DNA of 64,000 nucleotides from Klebsiella variicola (GTDB lineage Bacteria; Pseudomonadota; Gammaproteobacteria; Enterobacterales; Enterobacteriaceae), in NCBI RefSeq assembly GCF_000828055.2, contig NZ_CP010523.2:682001-746000 (forward strand), given 5' to 3'. Under the pieces are notes generated by a model. The model was not told the origin of the DNA. It searched no databases and saw only the letters and a program-made list of their open reading frames with translations. The position numbers were made by a program, and so were the translations under genes. This document shows positions 29,024-41,397 of the stretch, piece by piece. How positions within the stretch are numbered: the stretch's first letter is position 1; the number at the start of each line of letters is the position of its first letter.

Positions 29024-29794
29024 TTAACCGATGCCCATCGTCTGGAGTACCACCAGGCTCAACCCCATGACCGACATTCCGCACAAAACGCCATAGCTTG
29101 GGTTGCTTTGCGGATCGATCTCTTTCGCCAGCGGCATCAGTTCATCGACGGACAGTGCCACCATAATCCCGGCCACAGCAGCCATGATCGCTCCCATCAC
29201 CAGCGGTGAGACCAGACTCCCCAGAATCAGCCACGCCAGCACGCCGCCCAAAATTTCCGCCATGCCGGAAAGCCCGGCCCAGAGCACCGCCTTGCTGCGC
29301 GATCCGGTGGCGGCATACACTGGCCCGGCAACGGCCAGTCCTTCAGGAATATTGTGCAGGGCAACGGCGAGGGCCACGCCCATGCCGAGTTCCAGGTTGT
29401 TGCTGGCCGTGACATAGGTGGCGATCCCTTCCGGGAAGTTATGCAGGCTGATACCTAACGTCAGCAGAATAGCGGTGCGACGTAAATTACGTGGACGCGG
29501 CGTGGCGGGGGTCATCAGATCCTGCGGGTGGGCGTGCGGCAGCAGGCGGTCAAGGCCGAAATAGCCCAGCAGGCCGATGACAAACATCCCGTAACCGAGC
29601 AGCGGCGACATGCCTTCGGCGGTCAGCGCGGCAGGCAGCATTTCCATCAATGAAATCAACAGCATGATCCCGGCGGCAAAGCCGAGGGAGAAGCCAAGCA
29701 GACGGTTAGAGGGTTTCTGACCAATCACGCCGAATATGGCGCCAATAAAGGTTGCGCTACCGGCTAACAGCGTCAATATTAAGGGTGATGACAT
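29024..29794 (-). CDS. zupT: Zinc transporter ZupT (ZIP family)
   Basis: 256 residues with about eight membrane helices. It imports zinc and other divalent metals across the inner membrane. The metal-binding helices carry HNFPEG near residue 119 and HNIPEG near 147. A His-containing cytoplasmic loop (LLPHAHPQD) lies near 85. It converges on ribB and is divergent from ygiD. Confidence 0.97.
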   Translation of the reverse strand: MSSPLILTLLAGSATFIGAIFGVIGQKPSNRLLGFSLGFAAGIMLLISLMEMLPAALTAEGMSPLLGYGMFVIGLLGYFGLDRLLPHAHPQDLMTPATPRPRNLRRTAILLTLGISLHNFPEGIATYVTASNNLELGMGVALAVALHNIPEGLAVAGPVYAATGSRSKAVLWAGLSGMAEILGGVLAWLILGSLVSPLVMGAIMAAVAGIMVALSVDELMPLAKEIDPQSNPSYGVLCGMSVMGLSLVVLQTMGIG

Positions 29795-29980
29795 CGCTAC
29801 TCTCCCTGTGAAAATAAGTGCATATGAGTATATTGCCTGAGGATGCGCGTACGGGACACGTCCCTTTACCGCGACTTACATTCAAATTTTCTGACGATCA
29901 TCATCATGGTTATCTGAGTTTATCCTGGCGCAAAAGCGCGTAATGTGAGCACATCACATTGACACCCTAAGGATATCATC

Positions 29981-30772
29981 ATGTCCCCTACCCGAATGCC
30001 CGCGTTGTTTCTCGGCCATGGCAGCCCAATGAACGTGCTGGAAGACAACATTTATACTCGCGCCTGGGCTCACCTGGGCGAAACCCTGCCGCGTCCGAAG
30101 GCGATTGTGGTGGTCTCTGCGCACTGGTTCACGCGCGGTACGGGCGTGACGGCGATGGAGGCCCCGAAGACCATTCACGACTTCGGCGGTTTCCCACAGG
30201 CGCTGTATGACACCCATTATCCGGCGCCGGGCTCTCCGGCGCTGGCGCAACGACTGGTGGAGCTGCTCTCGCCTGTGCCGGTCACCCTCGATAAAGAAGC
30301 CTGGGGATTTGACCATGGCTCGTGGGGCGTGCTGATTAAAATGTATCCGCAGGCGGATATCCCGATGGTTCAGTTGAGCATCGACAGCACCAAACCGCCG
30401 GCCTGGCATCTCGAAATGGGGCGGAAACTGGCCTCGCTGCGTGATGAAGGCATTATGCTGGTGGCCAGCGGCAATGTGGTGCATAACCTGCGCACCGCCC
30501 GCTGGCACGGCGAGAACACGCCGTACCCATGGGCAGAGTCCTTCAATAACTACGTGAAGGCGAATCTGCAATGGCAGGGGCCGGACGAGCAGCACCCGCT
30601 GGTTAACTACCTGGCACACGAAGGAGGCTCGCTCTCCAACCCAACGGCGGAGCATTTCCTGCCGCTGCTATATATCCTGGGGGCGTGGGATGGTGTTGAA
30701 GCGATTACGATCCCGGTCGATGGCATCGAGATGGGCTCGCTGAGTATGCTGTCGGTAGTGGTTGGCGCCTGA
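29981..30772 (+). CDS. ygiD: Extradiol ring-cleavage dioxygenase YgiD (LigB fold)
   Basis: 263 residues, close to E. coli YgiD, which has 4,5-DOPA dioxygenase activity in vitro. Metal-ligand candidates are His in LFLGHGSPMN near residue 13, SAHWF near 50 and the acid/base His in GFDHGSWGVL near 113. GNVVHNLR near 167 completes the site. A good AAGGA lies seven bases before the start. Its physiological substrate is unknown. Confidence 0.93.
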   Translation: MSPTRMPALFLGHGSPMNVLEDNIYTRAWAHLGETLPRPKAIVVVSAHWFTRGTGVTAMEAPKTIHDFGGFPQALYDTHYPAPGSPALAQRLVELLSPVPVTLDKEAWGFDHGSWGVLIKMYPQADIPMVQLSIDSTKPPAWHLEMGRKLASLRDEGIMLVASGNVVHNLRTARWHGENTPYPWAESFNNYVKANLQWQGPDEQHPLVNYLAHEGGSLSNPTAEHFLPLLYILGAWDGVEAITIPVDGIEMGSLSMLSVVVGA

Positions 30773-30779
30773 TGATAGT

Positions 30780-30808
30780 GCGCTCCGGCGATATCGTCGC
30801 CGGAGCGC
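30780..30808. terminator. Hairpin between ygiD and ygiC
   Basis: A 12-bp stem GCGCTCCGGCGA (30780-30791) pairs with 30797-30808 between convergent genes; U-runs are short. Confidence 0.65.
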
Positions 30809-30812
30809 GACA

Positions 30813-31973
30813 TTATTCGACGAAAATGTGCGGATAGAAGCGCGACAGATCCTGAGTGATCAGCGCCCGATCTTCGCGAATGCCGATCCCGGCGGGCTGA
30901 TCGTTGATGAGCCAGCTGCCAATCAGTGTGTAGCTGTCACCAAACTTCGGCAGGGGGTAAAACTCCTGCACGATGGTTCCTTCTTCCCCGTACGGACCTT
31001 CCACCGACTCCACGACCTTGCCCTGCTCAACAATGGAGACGTTGGCCCCTTCACGAGAGAAGATCGGCTTAATGACGTACTTCTCCATCTCCGGGTGGGC
31101 ATCTTCGCTGAAGTAGGCCGCCAGCAGATTCGGGTGATTGGGGAACATTTCCCACAGCATCGGCAGCAACGCTTTGTTGGAGATAATGCTTTTCCACGCG
31201 GGCTCCAGCCAGCGCACGCCGGCGTCTTCCAGCTTGGTGGAGAACATCTCCCGCAGCATAAACTCCCACGGATAGAGCTTGAACAGGTTACCAATCACCT
31301 GATCCTGCAGATCGGTAAACTGACCTTTTTCGCCCAGACCGATATCTTCGATATAGAGGAATTCCGTCGCCAGGCCTGCTTCCGCGGCGCAGTCCTGCAG
31401 ATACTGCACAGTGCCGCGATCTTCAACGGTATCGCGGCAGCAGGCCATATGCAGCAGCTGGAAGCCAAACTGCTCGCGCAGCTCGCCGAAGCGATCGATG
31501 AGCTTTTCCTGCAAACTATTGAACTGGTCGCTGCCCGCCGGCAGCTTGCCGGCGTTGAGCTGATCTTCCAACCAGATCCACTGGAAGAAGGCCGCTTCAT
31601 ACAGCGAGGTCGGGGTGTCGGCATTGTTCTCCAGCAGCTTCGGCTCGCCGACGCCATCCCAGGCCAGGTCGAGACGCGAGTAGAGCGACGGCTGGTTGGT
31701 TTTCCACGACTGACGCACAAAGCCCCAGGTGTGTTTAGGGATGCGGAATTTAGTCATCAGCTCATCGCTGGCGATCACTTTCTCCACCACCTGGAGGCAC
31801 ATTTGATGCAGCTCGGCGGTGACTTCCTCCAGTTTTTCCACCTGCGCGAGGGTCAGCTTGTAATACGCCTCTTCGCTCCAGTAGGGCTCACCGTACATGG
31901 TGTGGAAGTTGAAACCGTACTCGGTCGCTTTCTCACGCCAGTCCGGGCGCTCGGTAATACTGACTCTTTCCAT
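30813..31973 (-). CDS. ygiC: Glutathionylspermidine-synthase-like ATP-grasp protein YgiC
   Basis: 386 residues. It corresponds to the C-terminal synthetase domain of the bifunctional enzyme encoded at 61209-63074, without the amidase part. Shared family features are VYEYNADSAS-like [14 protein letters not shown] near residue 108, [11 protein letters not shown] near 285 and [13 protein letters not shown] near 312. E. coli YgiC binds ATP but its ligation product is not established. It is the last gene downstream of tolC and ygiB, five bases after ygiB. Confidence 0.94.
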   Translation of the reverse strand: MERVSITERPDWREKATEYGFNFHTMYGEPYWSEEAYYKLTLAQVEKLEEVTAELHQMCLQVVEKVIASDELMTKFRIPKHTWGFVRQSWKTNQPSLYSRLDLAWDGVGEPKLLENNADTPTSLYEAAFFQWIWLEDQLNAGKLPAGSDQFNSLQEKLIDRFGELREQFGFQLLHMACCRDTVEDRGTVQYLQDCAAEAGLATEFLYIEDIGLGEKGQFTDLQDQVIGNLFKLYPWEFMLREMFSTKLEDAGVRWLEPAWKSIISNKALLPMLWEMFPNHPNLLAAYFSEDAHPEMEKYVIKPIFSREGANVSIVEQGKVVESVEGPYGEEGTIVQEFYPLPKFGDSYTLIGSWLINDQPAGIGIREDRALITQDLSRFYPHIFVE

Positions 31974-31978
31974 GTGAG

Positions 31979-32650
31979 TTAGCCGCCCATCGAGCGAGAA
32001 GAGGACGTTGAGCCTGCGGCGCTACGCTGCATAGTCGACTGCTTCGCCACCGACTCGCCAAAACCACCGCGGGTAACGGTGGTGGTAGTTGCTGGCTTCG
32101 GCGCCATCGCGGTTTTCGGCACGTTCATGGTGCGACCCGGCTGGGCGGCGCCATAGCTCTTGCCGCTCGCATCGGTGTATTGACCATAGGCCGGGCTGGC
32201 CGGGTTTTTCGAGCTGAACAGCGGCTGCTGTTGCGCCATGCCGCCGCCCATCAGGCGGCCCATCATATAGCCGGCCATCAGCGGCATCCAGAAGCTGCCG
32301 CTGCTTTGCGCCTGCGCCTGGTTTTCCGGGGCGACGCCCGCCTGGGCTGGCGTCTGCTGGCACTGGCCTTCGCCAAACTCGGCGACGCAGTCTTCCCGGG
32401 TGGCATATTTCGGCGCGGTGCGCTCTGCCTCTTTTACCGCGTTGGTGTAGGCCGTGGTGCACTCGGCTGCTTTGCCCGGATTGGCGGCGGAGCAGTCATC
32501 GGCGTTCTGGTATAGCGACACCGTTTCATCGCTTTTTTCACAACCGGCAAGCATAAAGACCGCGGTGACGGCCAGCGCGACCGGTGTCAGATGGCGTGCG
32601 CTCCAGCTTTTGCGGAACGACGAATGATTAATTTTTTTTGTCCGTTTCAT
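31979..32650 (-). CDS. ygiB: Lipoprotein YgiB (DUF1190)
   Basis: 223 residues. A basic N-terminus and hydrophobic stretch end in the lipobox LAGC near residue 37, so it should be lipidated. The mature part is rich in Gly, Ser, Ala and Gln with a Gly/Met patch ([11 protein letters not shown]) and a low-complexity end. It is the DUF1190 family, with unknown function; E. coli ygiB and ygiC follow tolC in the same way and are co-regulated with it. Confidence 0.93.
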   Translation of the reverse strand: MKRTKKINHSSFRKSWSARHLTPVALAVTAVFMLAGCEKSDETVSLYQNADDCSAANPGKAAECTTAYTNAVKEAERTAPKYATREDCVAEFGEGQCQQTPAQAGVAPENQAQAQSSGSFWMPLMAGYMMGRLMGGGMAQQQPLFSSKNPASPAYGQYTDASGKSYGAAQPGRTMNVPKTAMAPKPATTTTVTRGGFGESVAKQSTMQRSAAGSTSSSRSMGG

Positions 32651-32770
32651 ATTTGTCTTCCAGGACCCAGTGGTATGGCGTGTGTTAACGCTCAGGATAG
32701 AGGATGAGTGGTGGAAAATGAAGCGAAGAGGGGCGCTAAGCGGGGGATCTTTACGTTGCCTTACGTTTAA

Positions 32771-32801
32771 CGCATCGCCTGTCCGACGGACAGGCGATGC
32801 G
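32771..32801 (-). terminator. Strong hairpin after tolC
   Basis: CGCATCGCCTGTCCG and its exact complement are separated by one base, a 31-base near-perfect palindrome 17 bases past the tolC stop. The U-run is only TTAAA, so partial read-through into ygiB is plausible. Confidence 0.75.
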
Positions 32802-32817
32802 CGTCACAGTATGGGTA

Positions 32818-34290
32818 TTACTGACGGAACGGATTGCTGCCGCTGCTCTGGGTGGTCCGTGCGGACGCCGGTTTCACCGCTGCGGTAGTGTTGCCGTAGC
32901 CATCGGCGGTGGCATCCTGCTGTGGATTTTCCGGCGCGACGCTGTCTGCGGAGGTGGGGATCGGTTTGCCCAGCGTGTTGTTCAGGGCGACCAGATCCTG
33001 CTCGTTCAGGGTACCTAACGCCGACTTAATGTTCAGCTCGTTGATCAGGTAGTTATAGCGCGCATTGGAGAGCTGCTGCTTGGCGTTATACAGCGTGGTG
33101 GTGGCGTCGAGGACGTCAACGATGGTACGCGTACCCACCGAGTAGCCTGCTTCCATCGCATCCAGGGAGCTTTGCGCAGAGACCACCGCCTGTTTGTAGG
33201 CGTTGATGCTGCTGATGGAGGCGTTCACGTTGTTAAACGACGAACGCACAGTCTGCACGACGCTGCGGTGGGCGCTTTCCAACTGCTCGCTGGCGCCAAC
33301 GAAGTTGTATTGCGCCTGTTTGACCTGCGAGGTCACCGCGCCGCCCTGATACAGTGGCAGAGAGAAGTTCAGGCCGATTTGGTTCTGCCCGGCATCGTTA
33401 TCCTGGTATTGCTGAGGATTATTATGGGTTTTTGAACCACTGTAGCTAGTATTCGATACCCCACTCGACGCGGATAGGCTGAGCGTCGGCAAATGCCCGT
33501 CCTGCGCCTGGCGAATCTGCTCGCGAGCCAGGTCCTGGTTCAGACGCGCCTGCAGCAGCGACAGGTTGCGGTTCTCCGCTTCCTTCAGCAGGGCGTTGAC
33601 CGCCTGCGGCTTGTTGGTTTTGAAGCCATTCACATTCAGCGAGGCCAGCTCCGGATAGTAGTTACCGGTGACCTGGCGCAGTTCTTCGACGGCGTTGTCG
33701 AGATCGTTACGCGCGGTGACTTCGTTCGCCAGCACGGCGTCGTATTGTGAACGGGCGTTCTGCACGTCAGTGATCGCCACCAGGCCTACGTTAAAGCGCT
33801 GCGTGGTTTGATCCAACTGGCGGTAAATAGCCTGTTTCTGCGCTTCGGTATAGGAGAGCGTGTCGATGGCGGCCAGCACTTTAAAATAGGCCGTCGCGGT
33901 ATTCAGAATCAGCGTTTGCTGATCGGTCTGATACGTGACATCCTGAATGCCTGCCGTTTTTTCCTGTAGCGTCAGGGCGCGCCATTTCGACATATCAAAC
34001 AGAACCTGCGTTAACTGCAGCGAGCCGCTGGTGACGTTTGAATTGATGCCGTTGCTGTCGCGATAGCCATTGTTATAGGTATAATCCGCTCCCAGCCCAA
34101 GCTGAGGCAGTAATGGACTGCGCGCTTCATTGATCTTTTCGAACGCGGCGTCACGATCGGCTGCCGATTTACGCAGATCGGGGTTGCTGATGCGCGCCTG
34201 CTGGTAAACCTGAAGCAGGTTTTCCGCCTGGCTCATGGCGCTGAACCCGGTCAGGCTCAGGCCGATAAGAATGGGGAGCAATTTCTTCAT
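32818..34290 (-). CDS. tolC: Outer membrane efflux channel TolC
   Basis: 490 residues from the second of two close ATGs (AAGGA six bases upstream). The signal peptide ends near SAMSQA. The mature protein has the TolC pattern of two repeats of long coiled-coil helices and beta strands, with LLPQLGLGADYTYNNGY and LPTLSLSASSGVSNTSYSG as outer-membrane strands. The trimer forms the exit duct for AcrAB and other pumps and for type I secretion. The last 50 residues are low-complexity. A marbox-like site lies upstream. Confidence 0.98.
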   Translation of the reverse strand: MKKLLPILIGLSLTGFSAMSQAENLLQVYQQARISNPDLRKSAADRDAAFEKINEARSPLLPQLGLGADYTYNNGYRDSNGINSNVTSGSLQLTQVLFDMSKWRALTLQEKTAGIQDVTYQTDQQTLILNTATAYFKVLAAIDTLSYTEAQKQAIYRQLDQTTQRFNVGLVAITDVQNARSQYDAVLANEVTARNDLDNAVEELRQVTGNYYPELASLNVNGFKTNKPQAVNALLKEAENRNLSLLQARLNQDLAREQIRQAQDGHLPTLSLSASSGVSNTSYSGSKTHNNPQQYQDNDAGQNQIGLNFSLPLYQGGAVTSQVKQAQYNFVGASEQLESAHRSVVQTVRSSFNNVNASISSINAYKQAVVSAQSSLDAMEAGYSVGTRTIVDVLDATTTLYNAKQQLSNARYNYLINELNIKSALGTLNEQDLVALNNTLGKPIPTSADSVAPENPQQDATADGYGNTTAAVKPASARTTQSSGSNPFRQ

Positions 34291-34374
34291 TTGCATTCCT
34301 TGTTGTGAAGCATTTAGCGCTGGTCTAATTCTAAGAAAAATTCCGCTGATTGTATCGATTCTGCCGCCGTAAAA

Positions 34375-34393
34375 AGTTGGCGTTACGTGCCAT
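34375..34393 (-). promoter_or_regulatory. Mar/Sox/Rob box upstream of tolC
   Basis: The minus-strand sequence ATGGCACGTAACGCCAACT fits the marbox consensus (AYnGCACnnWnnRYYAAAY) with one mismatch. It sits about 85 bases before the tolC start, matching the location of the known E. coli site, so MarA, SoxS, Rob or RamA probably activate tolC. Confidence 0.75.
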
Positions 34394-34486
34394 CCGGCGG
34401 TAATTTGCACCAATCTAACATACGGACCGTAAAACGGTAGCCAAACGGTCTGGAAATCCCTAATTTCGGATTAGCAGGACATGACA

Positions 34487-35119
34487 ATGAGCAAACCCAT
34501 TCAGCAGGGAATTACCTTCTTCAAAAATGATGTAGAAATTATTGCACGCGAAACGCTGTATCGTGGTTTTTTTTCGCTCGATTTATACCGTTTTCGCCAC
34601 CGCCTGTTTAACGGCGGCATGAGCGGCGAAGTCACCCGTGAAATTTTTGAGCGCGGGCATGCCGCCGTCTTGCTACCCTTTGACCCGGTGCGGGACGAAG
34701 TGGTGCTCGTCGAACAAATCCGTATTGCCGCCTATGATACCAGCGAGAGCCCGTGGCTGCTCGAAATGGTCGCCGGCATGATCGAAGCGGGGGAAACGGT
34801 GGAAGACGTTGCCCGTCGGGAAGCGCTGGAGGAGGCCGGACTTGAAGTTGGGCGGACGAAACCAATATTAAGCTATCTGGCCAGTCCTGGCGGCACCAGC
34901 GAACGGTTATCGATCCTGGTGGGAGAAGTTGATGCATCCACGGCGAAAGGCATTCATGGCCTGGCCGAGGAAAACGAGGATATTCGGGTGCATGTGGTGA
35001 GCCGGGAACAGGCTTACCAGTGGGTAGAAGAGGGGAAAATCGATAACGCAGCCTCTGTCATCGCCTTGCAATGGCTGCAATTGCATTATCACAATTTACG
35101 AAACGAGTGGACAAAATGA
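34487..35119 (+). CDS. nudF: ADP-ribose pyrophosphatase
   Basis: 210 residues from the second ATG, which is seven bases from AGGA. It hydrolyses ADP-ribose to AMP and ribose 5-phosphate. The Nudix box is intact near residue 95: [20 protein letters not shown] followed by AG. E. coli NudF is nearly identical through the core. Its stop overlaps the yqiB start as ATGA, opening the nudF-yqiB-cpdA-yqiA-parE run, divergent from tolC. Confidence 0.97.
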   Translation: MSKPIQQGITFFKNDVEIIARETLYRGFFSLDLYRFRHRLFNGGMSGEVTREIFERGHAAVLLPFDPVRDEVVLVEQIRIAAYDTSESPWLLEMVAGMIEAGETVEDVARREALEEAGLEVGRTKPILSYLASPGGTSERLSILVGEVDASTAKGIHGLAEENEDIRVHVVSREQAYQWVEEGKIDNAASVIALQWLQLHYHNLRNEWTK

Positions 35120-35538
35120 AGCGTTATACACCTGACTTCCCTGAGATGATGCGCCTGTGCGAGACCAACTTCGCGCAGTTGCGCCGCCTGTTGCCGCGAA
35201 CGGATGCAGCGGGTGAGAAGGTAAGTTATCAGGTGGGAAGCGCGCAGTATCGGTTAACGATAGTTGAATCGACCCGCTACACTACTCTGGTGGCGATAGA
35301 ACAGACTCTGCCTGCGGTAAGCTACTGGAGCCTGCCGTCGATGACCGTTCGCCTCTACCATGACGCCATGGTGGCCGAAGTGTGTTCGAGTCAGCAGATC
35401 TTTCGCTTCAAAGCGCGGTATGATTATCCTAATAAAAAGTTGCATCAACGCGACGAAAAGCATCAAATTAACCAGTTTCTGGCCGACTGGCTGCGTTACT
35501 GTTTAGCACATGGAGCGATGGCGATTCCGGTTTGTTAG
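35116..35538 (+). CDS. yqiB: DUF1249 protein YqiB
   Basis: 140 residues starting [16 protein letters not shown], as E. coli YqiB; an in-frame upstream start lies inside nudF and is rejected. No catalytic motif is recognised. The chain is soluble and acidic-basic mixed. The ATGA overlap with nudF suggests translational coupling. Function is unknown. Confidence 0.93.
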   Translation: MKRYTPDFPEMMRLCETNFAQLRRLLPRTDAAGEKVSYQVGSAQYRLTIVESTRYTTLVAIEQTLPAVSYWSLPSMTVRLYHDAMVAEVCSSQQIFRFKARYDYPNKKLHQRDEKHQINQFLADWLRYCLAHGAMAIPVC

Positions 35539-35562
35539 CGTCGTTAAACCTAAGGACACCAT

Positions 35563-36390
35563 TTGGAAAGCCTGTTAAACCTACCTCTGGCTGGTGAGGC
35601 CAGAGTCAGGATCTTACAAATTACTGATACTCACCTGTTTGCTGAAAAACATGAAACGTTGTTAGGCATTAATACCTGGGAAAGTTATCAGGCCGTACTG
35701 TCGGCTATTCATGCCTCACAGCGTCCATGCGATCTGATTGTCGCAACAGGCGATCTGGCGCAGGACCACTCCTCCGCGGCCTATCAGCATTTTGCTGAGG
35801 GTATCGCGAGTTTTGCTGCACCCTGCGTCTGGCTACCGGGTAACCATGATTTCCAGCCGGCGATGTACAGTACGCTGCAGGCGTCAGGCATTTCACCCGC
35901 CAAGCGCGTGTTTCTCGGCGACCACTGGCAGATCCTGCTGCTGGACAGCCAGGTGTTTGGCGTTCCCCATGGCGAGCTGAGCGACTTCCAGCTGGAGTGG
36001 CTCGAACACAAGCTGGCAGAAGCGCCGGAGCGTTATACCTTACTCCTGCTGCACCACCATCCGCTGCCTGCTGGCTGTAGCTGGCTGGACCAACACAGCC
36101 TGCGCAACGCTGGCGCGCTGGACCGCGCGCTGAGCGCCTGGCCGCGGGTGAGACATCTGCTGTGCGGCCATATTCATCAGGAGCTGGATCTGGACTGGAA
36201 TGGCCGGCGCATGATGGCGACGCCGTCGACCTGCGTCCAGTTCAAACCACACTGCGCCAATTTCACTCTGGATACCGTCTCACCCGGCTGGCGCTGGCTG
36301 GAGCTGCATCCTGACGGGACGCTGACCACCGAAGTGTGCCGCCTGGAAGGCGCCGAGTTCCACCCGGATATTGCTTCAGAAGGCTACTGA
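35563..36390 (+). CDS. cpdA: 3',5'-cyclic-AMP phosphodiesterase
   Basis: 275 residues beginning at a TTG ([20 protein letters not shown]), the start also used in E. coli, preceded by AAGGA. It hydrolyses cAMP and so tempers CRP signalling. Calcineurin-like metal motifs are complete: ITDTHLF near 20, GDLAQDH near 63, GNHDF near 94, LLHHHPLP near 163 and CGHIHQ near 201. Its stop overlaps the yqiA ATG by one base. Confidence 0.97.
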   Translation: MESLLNLPLAGEARVRILQITDTHLFAEKHETLLGINTWESYQAVLSAIHASQRPCDLIVATGDLAQDHSSAAYQHFAEGIASFAAPCVWLPGNHDFQPAMYSTLQASGISPAKRVFLGDHWQILLLDSQVFGVPHGELSDFQLEWLEHKLAEAPERYTLLLLHHHPLPAGCSWLDQHSLRNAGALDRALSAWPRVRHLLCGHIHQELDLDWNGRRMMATPSTCVQFKPHCANFTLDTVSPGWRWLELHPDGTLTTEVCRLEGAEFHPDIASEGY

Positions 36391-36965
36391 TGGCGACGCT
36401 TCTTTATCTGCACGGCTTTAACAGTTCCCCGCGCTCGGCGAAGGCGATGGCGTTAAAGACCTGGCTGTCGCAGCAGCACCCCGACATCACCATGGTGGTA
36501 CCGGAGCTGCCGCCTTATCCGGCTGAAACGGCAGAGCTGCTGGAATCCATTGTGCTGGAGCATGGCGGCGAGCCACTCGGGGTTGTGGGGTCGTCGCTGG
36601 GCGGCTACTACGCGACCTGGCTGTCGCAGTGCTTTATGGTGCCGGCGGTGGTCGTCAACCCGGCGGTGCGCCCGTTTGAACTGCTGAACAATTTTCTCGG
36701 CCACAATGAGAATCCATACACCGGGCAGCAATATGTGCTAGAGTCTCGCCATATTTACGATCTCAAGGTCATGCAAATCGACCCGCTTGAAGCGCCGGAT
36801 TTACTCTGGCTGCTGCAGCAGACCGGGGATGAAGTGCTTGATTACCGCCAGGCCGTTCATTACTACGCCTCCTGCCGGCAAACGGTGGAGGAGGGCGGTA
36901 ATCACGCATTTGTCGGCTTTGACGATCATTTCACTCAGATTATCGAATTTCTCGGCCTGTGCTAA
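36390..36965 (+). CDS. yqiA: Esterase YqiA
   Basis: 191 residues from the ATG that overlaps the cpdA stop. It is an alpha/beta hydrolase (UPF0227): the oxyanion region YLHGFNSSP is near 6, the nucleophile elbow GSSLGG near 72 and the catalytic His in GGNHAF near 171. E. coli YqiA has esterase activity on short acyl chains in vitro. It precedes parE by 30 bases. Confidence 0.95.
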   Translation: MATLLYLHGFNSSPRSAKAMALKTWLSQQHPDITMVVPELPPYPAETAELLESIVLEHGGEPLGVVGSSLGGYYATWLSQCFMVPAVVVNPAVRPFELLNNFLGHNENPYTGQQYVLESRHIYDLKVMQIDPLEAPDLLWLLQQTGDEVLDYRQAVHYYASCRQTVEEGGNHAFVGFDDHFTQIIEFLGLC

Positions 36966-38891
<1,926 letters not shown>

Positions 38892-38913
38892 GTCTGTACG
38901 CTGCGCCTGACGT

Positions 38914-38939
38914 AAAAGGGAGCCTCAGGCTCCCTTTTT
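38914..38939. terminator. Terminator between parE and ygiN
   Basis: AAAAGGGAGCC pairs with GGCTCCCTTTT around TCA, with a T-run for parE and an A-run that serves ygiN. Confidence 0.9.
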
Positions 38940-38963
38940 CATTTCACGACTGCGTCGGCGGGC

Positions 38964-39278
38964 TTAGACGCCAGGCTGCAGGATACGGATGGTGGTCTCC
39001 AGCACATCGCCTTTGACCGCTTCCGACCAGGCTTTCATGTGCGGCGTTTGCAGGTGCGCTTCAAGATGCGCGACGCTTTCCCACTGCTCCACCATGACGA
39101 TAGAGTCGGGGGCCGTGGTCTGGAAGCTGACGCCGGCGGCATGATCCACCATCGGCGTATAGCCGTGGCAGCCGGCCTCCTGCAAAACGGTCGGAATGAT
39201 TTTCGCGAACTGATCGAGAACCGCCTGACGATGGTGCTGGCCCGGGCGGGTACGGATTTCTGCAATCACTGTTAACAT
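38964..39278 (-). CDS. ygiN: Quinol monooxygenase YgiN (ABM fold)
   Basis: 104 residues, the E. coli length. It is a small antibiotic-biosynthesis-monooxygenase-type dimer (MLTVIAEIRTRPGQ at the start, VEQWESVAHLEAHLQTPHM near 63). In E. coli it oxidises menadiol and is thought to form a quinone redox pair with MdaB, encoded 81 bases upstream on the same strand. No cofactor is used by this family. Confidence 0.95.
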   Translation of the reverse strand: MLTVIAEIRTRPGQHHRQAVLDQFAKIIPTVLQEAGCHGYTPMVDHAAGVSFQTTAPDSIVMVEQWESVAHLEAHLQTPHMKAWSEAVKGDVLETTIRILQPGV

Positions 39279-39359
39279 GGTTAACTCAACTCCTTCTGTG
39301 TGTATCTCGTCATACTCCAGGTTCGAATAACTCGAAATATGTAGAGCGTAGACCTGTAG

Positions 39360-39941
39360 TTAACCAAAAATTTCCGCCAGATGCTTGCGATATTCTGCGA
39401 TATACCGTGGGACATCAGGCATTTTAATCACGTCGTTGGCGATAAAGGTCGGCAGCGCTTCCATTCCCAGGAACTGGTTAGCCTTATGGAACGGCAGGTA
39501 AACGCCGTCAACGCCGACGCCGTGGAAGAACTGGTCTTCGTCGGTGAAGGCTTCCATCGGCGCGTTCCAGGTCAGGGAGAGCATATATTTTTTCCCCTGC
39601 ACCAGGCCGCCGGAGCCATATTTTTTGCTGGCGTCGGAGCGGGTACGACCGTCGCTGGCGTACAGCGAGCCGTGGCCTTCGGTAAAGACATCATCCATAT
39701 ATTTCTTCACCGTCCACGGGGCGCCCATCCACCAGCCCGGCATCTGCCAGATCACCACATCGGCCCAGAGGAAATTCTGCACTTCTGCTTTTACGTCGTA
39801 CTCGCTTTCGGCGCGAACGCTTTTAACATCGTGCCCGGCGTCGCGCAGATAACTCTCCGCGACCTCGGTCAGGGTGTCGTTCAGCTGGCCATTCGAGTGC
39901 GCGAACTTTTTTGCGCCATTGATAATCAGGATGTTGCTCAT
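39360..39941 (-). CDS. mdaB: NADPH:quinone oxidoreductase MdaB
   Basis: 193 residues from the second ATG (AGGA six bases upstream). It is a flavodoxin-fold FAD protein that reduces quinones by two electrons. Motifs are NGAKKFAHSNGQLND near 8 (phosphate loop), WQMPGWWMGAPWTVKKYMDD near 67 and SLTWNAPMEAF near 122. Its neighbour ygiN acts in the same quinone cycle in E. coli. QseBC is upstream on the same strand. Confidence 0.97.
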   Translation of the reverse strand: MSNILIINGAKKFAHSNGQLNDTLTEVAESYLRDAGHDVKSVRAESEYDVKAEVQNFLWADVVIWQMPGWWMGAPWTVKKYMDDVFTEGHGSLYASDGRTRSDASKKYGSGGLVQGKKYMLSLTWNAPMEAFTDEDQFFHGVGVDGVYLPFHKANQFLGMEALPTFIANDVIKMPDVPRYIAEYRKHLAEIFG

Positions 39942-40047
39942 CATTTGTCCTCAATCTTGAAAATTTGCCGATGATCTTACCCCGCGAAGCGGGGCAGTAA
40001 AATGAGCAAAATGTGCAAAGTCTTTTGCCAAATGAGCAATAATCTCG

Positions 40048-41397
40048 CTACCAGTACACGCGGGCTTCGAAGCCGCCGTCGCGCGCGTTGGCGAAATCAA
40101 CCTGCATGCCGTGCAGCGAGGCGATGCGTCGGACGATAGACAGGCCCAGGCCGCTGCCCGGCGCGTCCTGCCCCGGCGGGCGATAAAAACGCTCGCCGAT
40201 GCGCGCCAGCGCCTGCGGGCTAATGCCTGGGCCGTTATCACGCACCCGAAACTCGCGGGCGTTGAGGGTGATATCAACCTGGCTGCCGCGCGGGCTATAG
40301 CGTACGGCATTATCCAGCAGGTTGCGCACCAGCAGGCTGAGCAGCAGCGGCTGGCCGGTGTGAACGATATGACTGGCATTCAGGTGTAGGCGTAGTTCAA
40401 TGGCGGACTGCTGCGCATGGTGATACATCTCCATGACCGCCGACTGCAGCAGGTCGTCGATGGCGACCGGCTGCACGTCGTCCAGTTGGGCGAGTGAGTC
40501 CAGCCGCGACAGCGTCAGCAGTTGATCGACCAGCCGGGTGGCGCGATCGATCCCCTGGTGGAGCTGGGCCAGCGCTTTCTCACGTCCTTCTGCATCGTCC
40601 ATAGAGAGCTGGGCGACGTCGGTCTGTACCTTCAGCGCCGCCAGCGGGCTGCGCAGCTCATGGGCGGCATCAGAGGTAAACCGACGTTCGCGCAGCATGG
40701 CGTCATGGGTGCGCTGGAACAGCTGATTCAGAGCCTCGACCAGCGGGCGGACTTCGGAGGGGATCTTCTCCACGCTGAGCGATTCCGCTGAGTCCGGCGC
40801 GCGCAGGCGCAGCGTGCGCGCCAGCTTTTTCAACGGCGCCAGTTCGCGGCTTAACAGCACGATAAGCAGCACGAACATCAGCGGCAGGGCGATCATCCAC
40901 GGGGTGAGCTGCGAGGTCACGATATCCATCGCCATTTCGCGCCGATAATCCCACTCCTGACCGACGACGATGCGATGACGACCATCGGCAGTGGTTAACC
41001 ACAGGAAGCGCCACTCGTCATCATCGCCGCGCAGATAGCCATCACTGAACCCCTCGCGCTGCGAGTTCCACTGGATATCCTCCCCGTTCTCGCCGTCGTT
41101 GAGCACCATGGTGCCGTCGCGGGTGAAGATGGCGAACGCCAGCGCGTCGTCGTCGATGTGTCCATGCCGCACCTTTTTCTTTTCACCGAGCGATTCGGGC
41201 GGGGCGCGGAGTTCATCGAAATGCATGGCGCTCAGGCGGCGGGCGAACAGCAACTGCTGGGTATCGAACAGCTTATCCAGCTTTTTGCTGGTTTGCTGCC
41301 AGGCGATCATGCTGGCGACGCCCCAGGCGGCCGCGGTCAGCACAGCAAACAGCAGCGTCAGACGGACGCGCAGGCTCAGGCGGGCAAGTCGTTTCAT
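40048..41397 (-). CDS. qseC: Sensor histidine kinase QseC
   Basis: 449 residues, as E. coli. Two membrane helices (about 12-32 and 160-180) flank a periplasmic sensor domain. The H-box [14 protein letters not shown] has His near 246, the N-box [12 protein letters not shown] is near 348 and the G-box [12 protein letters not shown] near 400. It phosphorylates QseB; in E. coli it has been linked to autoinducer-3 and catecholamines and cross-talks with PmrB. It overlaps qseB by four bases (ATGA). Confidence 0.97.
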   Translation of the reverse strand: MKRLARLSLRVRLTLLFAVLTAAAWGVASMIAWQQTSKKLDKLFDTQQLLFARRLSAMHFDELRAPPESLGEKKKVRHGHIDDDALAFAIFTRDGTMVLNDGENGEDIQWNSQREGFSDGYLRGDDDEWRFLWLTTADGRHRIVVGQEWDYRREMAMDIVTSQLTPWMIALPLMFVLLIVLLSRELAPLKKLARTLRLRAPDSAESLSVEKIPSEVRPLVEALNQLFQRTHDAMLRERRFTSDAAHELRSPLAALKVQTDVAQLSMDDAEGREKALAQLHQGIDRATRLVDQLLTLSRLDSLAQLDDVQPVAIDDLLQSAVMEMYHHAQQSAIELRLHLNASHIVHTGQPLLLSLLVRNLLDNAVRYSPRGSQVDITLNAREFRVRDNGPGISPQALARIGERFYRPPGQDAPGSGLGLSIVRRIASLHGMQVDFANARDGGFEARVYW

